A program made the position numbers and the translations under genes. Below are positions 9,379 to 17,825 of a DNA stretch of 64,000 bases, piece by piece. The stretch is from DASZRZ01 sp963732925 (lineage in GTDB: Bacteria > Acidobacteriota > Terriglobia > Terriglobales > Acidobacteriaceae): positions 21,297 to 85,296 of the forward strand of contig CAVTBJ010000008.1 in NCBI GenBank assembly GCA_963732925.1. Direction: 5' to 3'. Each line of letters begins with the position of its first letter. Within the stretch, counting starts at the first letter, position 1. The notes under the pieces were generated by a model. That model was not told the origin of the DNA and did no database searches. It worked only from the letters and a program-made list of their open reading frames with translations.

Positions 9379-10106
9379 ATCTGCCACGGCGGCGCCATCG
9401 AGCGCACCTCCGGCTTGCGGGCTGAGAGTAGCAGCGCCCCAATGCGCTTGAACTCGCGCAGCTCCTCGGCATTACGAAACCACTTGCCCGTGTACTCCTC
9501 GGGAGTGGGACTTTCATCCGGGATGCGCTGTGCCTCGACATCTTCGAACGCGTGCGCCTTCAGCAGTTGCACATATTCCGCTTCCGAGCGCACGTGCACC
9601 GGAACCTTGAGCTCGTCCACCCAGCGCAGGGAATGAGGATTGTCTTTGTAGAGATTAATCAGCAGGAACAGCCGGCTCCGCGGAGCCAGCACCCGGAACA
9701 GTTCCGCCAGCGTGCGGTCCTGATCGGGATAGTAGTAAAACGACTCCACCGAAAGCACCTTGTCAAAAAAGTTTTCTTCCCAGGGAATCTGCTGGGCCGA
9801 GCCCCACACGAAGAGCAGGTTGTCGAATTCCCGCGAGGCCGCCCGGCTGCGCCGGATCATCTCGTCGGAGATGTCGACTCCCACCACCTGCCCGAACCCC
9901 GCCGGGCCCTCGCCCACCAGCCGCGCCAGGAGTCGCGACGCCCATCCCGTCCCGCAGCCCAGGTCCAGGACGCGCTCTCCCGCTTTCAGCTCCATGCGGC
10001 GCACTGTCTGCTCGGTAATGCTGAGGTGATGCGCCTCCATCTCATCGCCGCGACCCTGCTCCGCCCAGCGATTGAACTCCTCGCGTAGAAGATCTTCGGC
10101 ATTCAT
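9372..10106 (-). CDS. SAM-dependent class I methyltransferase
   Basis: The 244-residue product has the Rossmann methyltransferase motif I VLDLGCGTGWASRLL (near residue 46), motif II VVGVDISDEMI, and motif IV-like FDKVLSVESFYY, placing it with UbiE/ubiquinone-type methyltransferases (Methyltransf_11). The substrate cannot be read from sequence. The gene converges on the S46 peptidase with a 7-base overlap. Confidence 0.85.
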   Translation of the reverse strand: MNAEDLLREEFNRWAEQGRGDEMEAHHLSITEQTVRRMELKAGERVLDLGCGTGWASRLLARLVGEGPAGFGQVVGVDISDEMIRRSRAASREFDNLLFVWGSAQQIPWEENFFDKVLSVESFYYYPDQDRTLAELFRVLAPRSRLFLLINLYKDNPHSLRWVDELKVPVHVRSEAEYVQLLKAHAFEDVEAQRIPDESPTPEEYTGKWFRNAEELREFKRIGALLLSARKPEVRSMAPPWQIY

Positions 10107-10250
10107 GGGAATTCATTCTAAGACTTCAGCAGCGCGGAAAAATCAAGAAATGCGGCCGCTTTCGCAGGGAAGCTGGCCTTGGTCCCTCAGAACGTCGGGG
10201 AGCGGACGCCCAGTCCGCCTTTCCGCGCCTCCGCGTGCTACAGTTGCCCC

Positions 10251-10421
10251 ATGTCGCCGCAGTTCCCTGGCAATCAGGAACCCCGCAAAGCTCCAGACCT
10301 GTACTGTCCCCGTTGCCGGCGGCCGGTTTCCGATCCTCTCACCTGTGGAGACTGCTCGGCCGTCATCTGCCGCACCTGCGGAACTCCGCTCGAGTCGGCT
10401 GACGAACTCGCCATGGGCTGA
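10251..10421 (+). CDS. small zinc-ribbon protein
   Basis: This 56-residue protein consists almost entirely of three CxxC knuckles: CPRC, CGDC and CRTC. They are spaced 10 and 4 residues apart, enough for one or two zinc sites. The frame extends to 10179, but the ATG at 10251 (MSPQFPG) gives the compact protein. It lies 146 bases upstream of the Clp-N membrane protein on the same strand. Its function is unknown; a nucleic-acid or protein-interaction role is guessed only from the fold type. Confidence 0.65.
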   Translation: MSPQFPGNQEPRKAPDLYCPRCRRPVSDPLTCGDCSAVICRTCGTPLESADELAMG

Positions 10422-10567
10422 AGAGATTTTGTTTCCTTCCCGTCCTTTGCGGCGTCTAAGCGGGGGGGAGAAAAGCGCCCGCCCCTGAGGGTCGCCGGCG
10501 GCGGCTTCTTGGGCCTCACATTTCCCTTGGCGACCACGGCTCCGGGCGTATCATCTAAAGCTTGAGT

Positions 10568-11098
10568 ATGGCGGATTATGTCACCTTGGCGATCGTCTCG
10601 GGGATTGTCGTCCTGCTGGGCTTAATCTATTTTTCCATCCGTCGCGGGCTGCGCCACCGCGCTCTGCATTTCAGCTCCGAGGCGCAGCGCGTCATCGCTT
10701 TTGCCCGCGTGGAAGCTGAAGCTTCGCATTCCTCCAGCATTGAGCCTGTTCATATCCTGCTCGGCCTGTTGCACGTCCCCATTCCGTCGATCATCGCCGT
10801 TTTGCCCGTGGAAGAACACGAGCCTATTCGGCAGGAGGTGCGCGAGCGCGTGGCCGGCGGCGCCCTCGTCACCTATCGCGATGATCTCCCCTACAGCGAC
10901 GACGCCCGCCACGTGCTGGTAGCTGCCGCCCGCGAAGCCCGTGCCATGGATTCTCCCAACATCGGCGCCGAGCATCTGCTCATCGGCCTGCTCTACGCGG
11001 AAACCTCCACGGCTGCTCTCATCCTGCGTGCGCGCGGGTTGCGGATCGAAACTCTCCGCCAGCTCCTCGCCCTGGTCCCGCAATACAGCTCGCAGTAG
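10568..11098 (+). CDS. membrane-anchored double Clp-N domain protein without an ATPase domain
   Basis: The 176-residue product has one N-terminal transmembrane helix (VTLAIVSGIVVLLGLIYFSI) followed by two Clp-N repeats: SEAQRVIAFARVEAEAS...EPVHILLGLL, and SDDARHVLVAAAREARAMDS...GAEHLLIGLL. In ClpA/B/C these repeats head an AAA+ unfoldase and bind substrates or adaptors. Here the AAA+ modules are absent, so the protein could be a membrane-tethered adaptor or a binding partner of a Clp ATPase. ATG 10568 is chosen; an in-frame TTG two codons upstream is possible. Confidence 0.8.
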   Translation: MADYVTLAIVSGIVVLLGLIYFSIRRGLRHRALHFSSEAQRVIAFARVEAEASHSSSIEPVHILLGLLHVPIPSIIAVLPVEEHEPIRQEVRERVAGGALVTYRDDLPYSDDARHVLVAAAREARAMDSPNIGAEHLLIGLLYAETSTAALILRARGLRIETLRQLLALVPQYSSQ

Positions 11099-11270
11099 CC
11101 TGCAAGCCGCTGCCGCTCGCCTTTCTTCTTGAGATGTTCCGAGCCTGAGGTGTTCTGAGTTGGATACCGCCCCACTCCGGTCCCTTTTGTTTCTTTCGGG
11201 CTTTCGGGTAAGCTCTTCTCGCCCTTGAACTTCCGCAGCAGAAACAACGCCTGTGGAGCGGGCTTCTTCT

Positions 11271-11702
11271 ATGACTCGTTGGATTCCGCAGTTACAACCT
11301 CTTGGCCTGCTGGTCATGCGCCTGGTTCTGGGAGTCATCATGGTGGCGCACGGCTGGCCCAAGCTCATGAACATTTCCAAATTCGCCTCCGGCCCGCTCG
11401 CCCACATCGGAGTGCCGGGATGGATGGCTTATCTGGTTGTCACAGCCGAAGTGGTGGGAGGCGCTCTTCTGGTCCTGGGACTGCTCACGCCGTTCGCAGC
11501 CCTCGCCGTCTCCATTGACATGACGGTTGCCATCCTCAAGGTGCACCTGCGCAATGGCTTGACCGGCCAGGGCGGATATGAGTTTCCCTTGGTACTGCTC
11601 AGCGTGGCCTTCGCATTGATCTTTTTCGGCGCGGGACCTCTCTCGCTGGACCGCCGCCTGTTCGGTTCCGCCGGTTCCAGGGGAGGCCCCCGCCGCACTT
11701 GA
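11271..11702 (+). CDS. DoxX family membrane protein
   Basis: The 143-residue integral membrane protein has four predicted helices and the DoxX features: RLVLGVIMVAHGWPKL in helix 1 and VVGGALLVLGLLTPFAAL in the middle. DoxX-like proteins are linked to quinone or thiosulfate redox chemistry and to oxidative stress, but many members are uncharacterised. An in-frame GTG at 11253 is an alternative start. The gene converges with the DUF892 gene 13 bases away. Confidence 0.85.
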   Translation: MTRWIPQLQPLGLLVMRLVLGVIMVAHGWPKLMNISKFASGPLAHIGVPGWMAYLVVTAEVVGGALLVLGLLTPFAALAVSIDMTVAILKVHLRNGLTGQGGYEFPLVLLSVAFALIFFGAGPLSLDRRLFGSAGSRGGPRRT

Positions 11703-11715
11703 CGCCCCGGCTGCT

Positions 11716-12210
11716 CTACGCAGCCTTGGCTTCCACGTTGATGTCGTCCGAAAGCTGCGTAAGTTTCTGGTCAGTGCTCTTTTCCTCGTCCAGAGTCTCC
11801 TGCAGCAGTTGTGCCCATTCCGGTTTTCCCAGCAGAGTAGCGTAGGTGCGCACCGTGCCGTAGGCGGCGATCTCGTAGTGCTCCACCCGCTGCGCTCCGG
11901 CAATCATTCCCGCGTCCCGCACATCGGGGTCCTTGGCATCCTTGATCAGCTTTTCCCCTTCCTCCAGGATTCCCTGGATCCCCTTGCAGGTCTTTCCCTT
12001 GCGGTCCAGGTCGCGCAGTTGGTCAAAAATCTGGTCCAGGCGCCGTACCTGCTGCTGGGTCTGGCGTTCATGTTGCTGAAAGGCGCTCTTCAGTTGCGGA
12101 GATTTCGCCTGCTCGGCCATCTTGGGCAGGGCCTTCAGAATACGGTTTTCCCCGTCGTAGAGGTCCTGCAGTTCGTCCACAAAGAGTTGTTGCAAGCTTT
12201 CGATTTTCAT
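11716..12210 (-). CDS. YciE/YciF-type ferritin-like protein (DUF892)
   Basis: The 164-residue all-helical product starts MKIESLQQLFVDELQDLYDGE, the hallmark of the DUF892 (YciF) family. It has the expected carboxylate/histidine ligands in FQQHERQTQQQVRRL and RVEHYEIAAYGT for a di-iron four-helix bundle. Such proteins are stress-induced in enterobacteria. CAGGAGGGAGA precedes the start. Confidence 0.92.
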   Translation of the reverse strand: MKIESLQQLFVDELQDLYDGENRILKALPKMAEQAKSPQLKSAFQQHERQTQQQVRRLDQIFDQLRDLDRKGKTCKGIQGILEEGEKLIKDAKDPDVRDAGMIAGAQRVEHYEIAAYGTVRTYATLLGKPEWAQLLQETLDEEKSTDQKLTQLSDDINVEAKAA

Positions 12211-12421
12211 CGCTAAGTCTCCCTCCTGCTTAAAGCAGGTCAGATCATGGTTGGAATTTGTGAATAGCCGCCTGCCCAGCTTTCATTGGGAGGAAGGAAA
12301 GCCCGCGAAGGTTGTCAGCGGAAATCCACAGGCGGCAGCCGGCGCTCTCCAGCGGCTACAGAGTACAGAGCCAGCCGCTCCAGCCGCTTTAGTAGAGAGA
12401 ACGCGTCCAAAGCACAGCAAT

Positions 12422-12444
12422 CCAAAGCAGCGAGCCTGCTTTGG
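12422..12444. other. perfect inverted repeat downstream of the E1 gene
   Basis: CCAAAGCAG and CTGCTTTGG form a perfect 9-base stem with a 5-base loop, 41 bases past the E1 stop on the minus strand. No clear T tract follows on either strand, so it may be a Rho-associated or RNA-stabilising hairpin. Confidence 0.4.
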
Positions 12445-12484
12445 GGTGTTCGGTAGGGCACGAGCCTGGCGGCCGCTGCCTGGT

Positions 12485-14677
12485 TCAGAATCTTCCCAGC
12501 TGCACCAGCGCTTCGTAGATCTTCCCCGGCTGCGGCAGGATCACCTCTTCCAGCAGAGGCTGGTAGGCAACGAACGTATCCATGGCCGCTACTCGCCGTA
12601 CCGGCGCATCCAGCTGTTCGAAAAGCTCGTCGGCAATGCGAGCGGCGATCTCGGCCCCATAGCCCCAGCTTAAGGTGTCCTCGTAAGCCACCAGCACGCG
12701 ATGGGTCTTCTTCACCGAGGCCGCAATGGCTTCCCAGTCAAAGGGATTCAGGGTTCGCAGGTCGATCACTTCCACGCTCAGGCCATTTTCCCGCTCAGCC
12801 CGTTGCGCGGCCTGCAGCGCGCGCGGCACCACCGCCCCGTACGTGATCACGGAAACCTGGCTGCCCGGCTGCACTACCTTGGCCTTGCCGAATGGAACGG
12901 TGTAGTCCGGCCCCGGATACGGCGCCCGCCCATAGGTTTCACGGTACAGCCGCTTGTGCTCCAGGAACATGACCGGATCGTCGCAGCGGATGGCGGTGCG
13001 CAACAGCCCGCAGGCATCGAGCGCATTCGAGGGAAACACCACCCGCAGCCCCGGTATGTGCGTAAAAATGCTCTCCCCCGACTGCGAGTGGTAGATCCCC
13101 CCGCCGGTCAGGTATCCCCCGATCGCCACCCGAATCACCACAGGAGAGGAAAAGGTGTTGTTCGAACGCCAACGGATCAGCGGCAGCTCGTTGCGCAACT
13201 GGTGCATTGCCGGCCAGATGTAGTCGAAGAACTGGATCTCCACCACCGGCTTCAGGCCGCGCGTGGCCATGCCCGTCGCCCGGCCCACAATGTTGGCCTC
13301 CGCCAGGGGAGAATTAAACACCCGGTCGGAGCCAAACTCCGTCTGCAGCCCCGCCGTCAGCTTAAAGACTCCGCCCTTGCCCTTCACCAGCTTGTCCCGC
13401 AGGTATTGCTCGCGGCTGCAGTCCGCCACGTCCTCTCCAAAAACCACGATCCGCGGGTCTCTCCGCATCTCGTCCTGCAGGCACTCATGAATCAGGTCCG
13501 CCATCGTCCGTTCCGGCACCGGCTTGCCGGGCTGCGACTCCACCGCCTTGGGCTCCGCCTCAAAGCGCGCTCCGCTGGGATCGATGTTGGGCGAATAAAT
13601 AAACTGCGGAATCGTTTCCGGTCCCGGCGGCGCCGCTGCCAGCGCCACCTCGGTCGCCTGCTGAATCTCCTCATTCACTTCCCGTTCCAGCTTTTGCAGC
13701 GACTCTTCCTTCAGGATGCTCTCGCGCATCAGGAACATCTGCAGCTTGCTCAGCGGGTCCCGCTTCGCCTCTTCCCGCCGCTCGGCCTCGGGACGGTAAT
13801 TCCGCTCGTCGTCGGAAAGCGAGTGCGAATACGGCCGCACCACATGCGCATGCACAAAGGCCGGGCCGTGGCCCGCGCGAATGTAGGCAATCGACTCCTT
13901 CAGCGCCGCGTGGCAGGCCAGCACGTCGGTGCCGTCAATCTCGGCAAAGTGGAAGTTGGGGAAATTCGCCACCAGACGCGAAATGCTGCCCCCGGGGGTC
14001 TGTGCCTCCACCGGAACGGAGATGGCATACTCGTTGTCTTCCACCAGAATCAGCAGCGGCAGCTTGCCGTTGGACGCCGTGTTCATGGTCTCCCAGAACT
14101 CGCCTTCGCTGGTGCTGCCCTCACCCGTGGACACGTACACCACTTCGTCGCCCTGGAACTTCACATCTTTGAACTGCCGGTAGTCGCCTTCGGCCTTGGC
14201 GGCGGTCTCCGGATGCCGCGCGAAGTAGCGGCCGGCCTCCGAGCAGCCAACCGCCTGCAGCAGTTGCGAAGCCGTCGGCGAAGATCCGGTCACAATGTTC
14301 AGCTTGGGATCGCTCCAGTGCGAGGGCATCTGCCGTCCCCCGGACGCCGGATCGCTGGCCGCACCAACCCCTTGCAGCAGCATGTCTTCCGCGGTCACGC
14401 CCAGAGCCAGGCAAAGCGTGCGGTCGCGATAGTAGGGATAAAACCAGTCGTACCCGGGACGCAGCAGCAGGCCCGCCACCGCCAGGACGGCTTCGTGGCC
14501 TGCGCAGGAAATCTGGAAGAAGATCTTCTGCTGCCGCTTCAGCAGGATTTCGCGGTCATCCAGCCGCCGCGAAAGGTACATGAGACGATAGATTTCCAGG
14601 AGCTGTTCGCTGCTCAGCCCGTCGTAGCTCTTTTCCAGTTCCCCAGGGAACGGTTTCGTCTCAGCTTTGGTCGCCAT
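12485..14677 (-). CDS. 2-oxoacid dehydrogenase E1 component, fused alpha and beta subunits
   Basis: The 730-residue product joins both halves of a branched-chain-type 2-oxoacid dehydrogenase E1. Residues 1-350 are the alpha part, with the thiamine-diphosphate motif GEGSTSEGEFWETMN ending in LVEDNEYA. Residues 385-730 are the beta part: RIVVFGEDVADC, FNSPLAEANIVGRATGMA, HIPGLRVVFPS and the C-terminal transketolase domain HRVLVAYEDT. E1 decarboxylates branched-chain 2-oxoacids, pyruvate or 2-oxoglutarate-like acids and loads the acyl group onto lipoyl-E2. No E2/E3 gene lies nearby, so the substrate is uncertain. Confidence 0.93.
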   Translation of the reverse strand: MATKAETKPFPGELEKSYDGLSSEQLLEIYRLMYLSRRLDDREILLKRQQKIFFQISCAGHEAVLAVAGLLLRPGYDWFYPYYRDRTLCLALGVTAEDMLLQGVGAASDPASGGRQMPSHWSDPKLNIVTGSSPTASQLLQAVGCSEAGRYFARHPETAAKAEGDYRQFKDVKFQGDEVVYVSTGEGSTSEGEFWETMNTASNGKLPLLILVEDNEYAISVPVEAQTPGGSISRLVANFPNFHFAEIDGTDVLACHAALKESIAYIRAGHGPAFVHAHVVRPYSHSLSDDERNYRPEAERREEAKRDPLSKLQMFLMRESILKEESLQKLEREVNEEIQQATEVALAAAPPGPETIPQFIYSPNIDPSGARFEAEPKAVESQPGKPVPERTMADLIHECLQDEMRRDPRIVVFGEDVADCSREQYLRDKLVKGKGGVFKLTAGLQTEFGSDRVFNSPLAEANIVGRATGMATRGLKPVVEIQFFDYIWPAMHQLRNELPLIRWRSNNTFSSPVVIRVAIGGYLTGGGIYHSQSGESIFTHIPGLRVVFPSNALDACGLLRTAIRCDDPVMFLEHKRLYRETYGRAPYPGPDYTVPFGKAKVVQPGSQVSVITYGAVVPRALQAAQRAERENGLSVEVIDLRTLNPFDWEAIAASVKKTHRVLVAYEDTLSWGYGAEIAARIADELFEQLDAPVRRVAAMDTFVAYQPLLEEVILPQPGKIYEALVQLGRF

Positions 14678-15230
14678 TCTGGTCCTCGCGCCTAGCGTTT
14701 TCGCAGGACTCTCCGGGCCAATCGGTCAGGGCCGTGTCCACAACAATAGCCCGCATTGTAAAACGGCAGGGCTGAACTACCGACAGAAATCGAAGCCCGG
14801 ACCCGAAAGCTGAAAGCCCCCGAGGCCATGCCCTGGCCCCTTTCCTTCTCTATAGATGCCATGCCAGGCGGGCTCGAATCGCGAGCCTGTCGCGTCTCCT
14901 CCATGCCCCTTTTCTGTGCTGCCCCATACTCCACCCGATGTTTCTGACCGTGGAGCTGGGAAGTGCACTCTGGAGCGCGGATGGCAAAGCAGCGAGCCCC
15001 AGAGCACCGGGCTGTATATCGAACCCTCGCAGACAACCCCAATGCACGCCTTGCCTCATCCCACTTCAGTAAGAGGCATACCAGCCATCCTCACGGGAAA
15101 CCCGGCCTCCCAGCCGGCGCCAGGGACTGAACCCGCCCCCGGCGCCAGGCTTGTTGTCATCCCAGAGGGGGAAGAGAGGGCCGCCATACTGCCGTGCAAT
15201 AGCTGGGGATGGCGGCCCTTGTGATTGCAG
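14678..15230. other. intergenic region, no gene recognised
   Basis: These 553 bases between E1 (minus) and a small zinc-binding ORF (plus) contain only unconvincing frames. I looked for a tRNA and found no acceptor or T-arm pairing. Promoters for both flanking genes probably lie here. Confidence 0.5.
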
Positions 15231-15491
15231 ATGACTTTTCAGCGCCTTCAGCAGCGCTCCCAGCTCATGCTGGCATATGCTCTCCCCAGTTCCGGACTGG
15301 CGTGGCAGTGTTCCGTTTGCGGTAAGATGTTCGCCCTCACCGCCGATGAGGCCCTGCAGCGCCAACGTCTTACTCCGCCCCACCATCTGGTAAACGAGTT
15401 TGGGCAGCACCAATGCGGCGCTGTTATGAGCCGGAACTTTGAAATTCTGCAGGGTGAGCAGAAAGGAAGTGCGCCATATGGCAAACACTGA
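15231..15491 (+). CDS. small hypothetical protein with CxxC and H-x2-C motif
   Basis: The 86-residue product (ATG 15231; a TTG lies two codons upstream) has WQCSVCGKMF in the middle and GQHQCGA about 30 residues later, a possible zinc site. It resembles small cysteine/histidine proteins I associate with acidobacteria, but I cannot name a family. Its end overlaps the start of the DUF2934 gene by 14 bases, suggesting co-translation. Confidence 0.5.
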   Translation: MTFQRLQQRSQLMLAYALPSSGLAWQCSVCGKMFALTADEALQRQRLTPPHHLVNEFGQHQCGAVMSRNFEILQGEQKGSAPYGKH

Positions 15492-15735
15492 CCTGTTAAA
15501 CACCCGAGGCCGCGATCCAGTCGAACCCGACCATGGCGGACGAATGATGCCGAGCGATCCCAGCGATCCCGTCCACACCATGACGGAGGAGGAGATTCGC
15601 TGTCACGCATACTTCCTCTATGAACGGCGCGGCGGCTGCGATGGCCACGCCGAAGAGGACTGGTTCCGCGCCGAGGCGGAGATCGCAGGCAAGAAGGAGC
15701 AAGTAGTAAACCATGCGTTCTTCCAACCTGAATGA
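15478..15735 (+). CDS. DUF2934 domain protein
   Basis: The 85-residue product contains EEIRCHAYFLYERRGGCDGH followed by EEDWFRAEAEI. This is the DUF2934 signature (IRxRAYxLYExRG...DWxxAExEI), expanded in acidobacteria and related soil bacteria and of unknown function. AAGGAAG precedes the ATG at 15478; the open frame upstream to 15439 lies inside the previous gene. A small, probably soluble helical protein. Confidence 0.8.
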   Translation: MANTDLLNTRGRDPVEPDHGGRMMPSDPSDPVHTMTEEEIRCHAYFLYERRGGCDGHAEEDWFRAEAEIAGKKEQVVNHAFFQPE

Positions 15736-15858
15736 TTCTTTCGGTCTCTCATCTTGAGCAAACCAGCTGACCCACTCCTCCTGCCGCTGGCAGCCGTGGA
15801 GCATTAGGCTCCTCACGCATTACTTCCCAACGGGAAGCTGCAATCCCGAAGCTTTAGA

Positions 15859-16617
15859 ATGAAAGCAATGCTGAAATTCAACCGGGATGTTCCCGCCCAC
15901 GGCCTTTGCCTGCTGGTCTTCGATCTCGACGGCACCCTCATCGACTCGCGCCGCGACCTGGCAAATTGCATCAATGCCATGCTTCGCCACCTGGACCGGC
16001 CGGAGTTGCCGGAAGATGTAATTGGCAGCTACGTGGGAGATGGCGCTCCCATGCTGGTGCGCCGCTCCCTTGGCGACCCCGACGACGATGCCCTCTTCCG
16101 CGCCGGGCTGGACTACTTCCTCGACTACTATCGCGAGCACAAACTCGACCACACTCACCTCTATCCCGGCATCTCCGATGCGCTCGCCGCCATTCGCGAC
16201 CCCCGCAACGGGGGTTCCCCTGAGCGGCACAACCTTGCCATACTCACCAACAAACCCGTGGTTCCCGCTCGCGCCATCGTGCAGGCACTGGGCATCCAGC
16301 AGTTCTTTGCTCAGGTGTACGGAGGCAACAGCTTTCCCACCAAGAAACCCGATCCTCTGGGCATCCGCACCCTGATGCGCGAATTCCACGCCCAGCCTCA
16401 TCAGACCCTGGTGATCGGCGACTCCGACATCGACACCCTTACCGGACGCAACGTCGGCGCCTGGACCTGCGGCGTGCGCTACGGCTTCGACCCTTCCCGC
16501 CTGGAAAAGGCTCCGCCCGATGTCCTCATCGACCACCCCGATGAACTACCGCTGATCTTCGATCCGGCTTCGCACACTGCCCACACGTCCGACTCCATTC
16601 GCGACATCGTTCCGTAA
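15859..16617 (+). CDS. gph: HAD-family phosphoglycolate phosphatase
   Basis: The 252-residue product has the HAD motifs in order: FDLDGTLIDS (nucleophile Asp22, Asp24), ILTNKP (motif II), the lysine of PTKKPDP (motif III) and VIGDSDIDTLTGRNVG (motif IV), with a C1 helical cap between motifs I and II. This matches Gph/PGP enzymes that dephosphorylate 2-phosphoglycolate from DNA repair and oxygenation side reactions; other HAD substrates are possible. ATG 15859 is used; 15868 is an alternative. Confidence 0.87.
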   Translation: MKAMLKFNRDVPAHGLCLLVFDLDGTLIDSRRDLANCINAMLRHLDRPELPEDVIGSYVGDGAPMLVRRSLGDPDDDALFRAGLDYFLDYYREHKLDHTHLYPGISDALAAIRDPRNGGSPERHNLAILTNKPVVPARAIVQALGIQQFFAQVYGGNSFPTKKPDPLGIRTLMREFHAQPHQTLVIGDSDIDTLTGRNVGAWTCGVRYGFDPSRLEKAPPDVLIDHPDELPLIFDPASHTAHTSDSIRDIVP

Positions 16618-16826
16618 GCTGGAAGCGCCGACTTTCGCGTATTCAGGCGTGCGGGCTTGATCGGCTGGGGCGGTGGAAGCATGGGCCTGCAGGCCCGCAA
16701 ATGAAGAAACGAAATGAACAGGAGCTTCCACCCCGGGCTGGAAACGCAAGTTCTGGTGCCCCAGATCTGCGCCTATGGCGGATGTGGGCTCTAACCGCGA
16801 ACCCTCTCCTGCTACCATCATCGAGC

Positions 16827-17444
16827 ATGCGCAATGGCGCCACAGCTTTCGACTTCACCCGCGCGGAGCAGCGCAAGCTCCGCTCGCTGAAAACTCCGCA
16901 CGGAATCCAGCGGGCGCTCGATCAGATGGACTACCATCTCGCCACCACCTGCTGGTCTCCGCGCATGGTGCTGCGCGAGCAAACCGGACATTGCCTCGAA
17001 GGAGCCATCTTCGCCGCCGCCGCCCTGCGTGTCCTGGGCTATCCGCCACTAGTCATCGACTTCGAAGCCGAGCGTGACACCGACCACGTCCTTGCCGTCT
17101 TCCAGCAGAGCGGACACTGGGGTGCTCTCGCCAAGTCCAACTATTCCGGTTGCCGCTACCGCGAACCGGTGTATCGTTCCTTGCGCGAGCTCGCCATGAG
17201 CTACTTCGACGACTACTTTAATCTCCTGGGAGAACGCACCCTCCGTACCTTCTCCCGCCCTGTGAACCTCTCCCGCTTCGATCCCCTCGGCTGGATGACG
17301 GCAGAAAAGAGCGTCTGGTACATCCCCGAATACCTCTGCCACATTCGCCACACCCCGCTGCTCAACCCAGCGCAGGCACGCAAGCTCCATCGCCTGGACC
17401 GGCGCTCCTATCAGTCCGGCCTTCTGGGCCACAAGGTGAAGTGA
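16827..17444 (+). CDS. transglutaminase-like cysteine protein
   Basis: The 205-residue product carries a papain/transglutaminase-like core: Cys56 in TGHCLEGAIFAAAALR and His87 in ERDTDHVLAVF, with the expected 31-residue spacing. No signal peptide is visible, so it is probably cytoplasmic. The reaction (peptidase, amidase or transferase) cannot be predicted. The open frame begins at 16701, but that part reads like intergenic repeat, so ATG 16827 is preferred. Confidence 0.68.
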   Translation: MRNGATAFDFTRAEQRKLRSLKTPHGIQRALDQMDYHLATTCWSPRMVLREQTGHCLEGAIFAAAALRVLGYPPLVIDFEAERDTDHVLAVFQQSGHWGALAKSNYSGCRYREPVYRSLRELAMSYFDDYFNLLGERTLRTFSRPVNLSRFDPLGWMTAEKSVWYIPEYLCHIRHTPLLNPAQARKLHRLDRRSYQSGLLGHKVK

Positions 17445-17460
17445 ATTCGTTTGGAAGATT

Positions 17461-17484
17461 TGCGTCCGTAACGGACGCATTTAT
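17461..17484 (+). terminator. hairpin after the transglutaminase-like gene
   Basis: TGCGTCCG and CGGACGCA form a perfect 8-base stem with a TAA loop, followed by TTTAT, 16 bases after the stop codon. The short T run makes it a weak intrinsic terminator at best. Confidence 0.45.
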
Positions 17485-17825
17485 GAGGGGAAAACATCAC
17501 GGTAGCGTCATTCTGAATGGGCCTCGAGCCCCGAGAGGAATCTCGGTTTTGAGTCTCTGTCTGACCTTCGTTCTTATGCCCGCTGGGGGACAAGAGGAGC
17601 ATTCTTCCTGTCTTTCTGAGCCGTCCTATCCGCCATGTTTTCAATACTTTGATGTAACCACCGCTCTCTCAATACTTTGCCGCCCCTTGCCCGCTAAGTC
17701 CATGATTTGCAAGATTCACGCAGGAGGGGCGGACTCTTTCCGCATCCTCAGCAGCCTCGCTCTCGTCTGATAGTCTGAGGAGAATCGCAAGACCCCAGAG
17801 ATAATAGAGAAGATAGATATTAAGG
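17485..17825. other. intergenic region, no gene recognised
   Basis: These 341 bases precede the ABC exporter. A CATTCTGAATGG...GAGAGGAATCTCGG segment near 17508-17545 looks like another decayed copy of the dispersed repeat seen at 5145 and 7103. No confident promoter is seen. Confidence 0.4.

Noticed and set aside
12701..14695. 664-codon plus-strand open frame opposite the E1 gene
   Set aside because: It is antisense to a clearly conserved protein, with Arg/His/Leu-rich low-information translation typical of GC-rich shadow frames.
14849..14910. Possible tRNA near GGGCTCGAATCGCGAGCC
   Set aside because: The TTCGA-like word is part of a simple palindrome; no acceptor stem, D-arm or anticodon arm can be folded around it.
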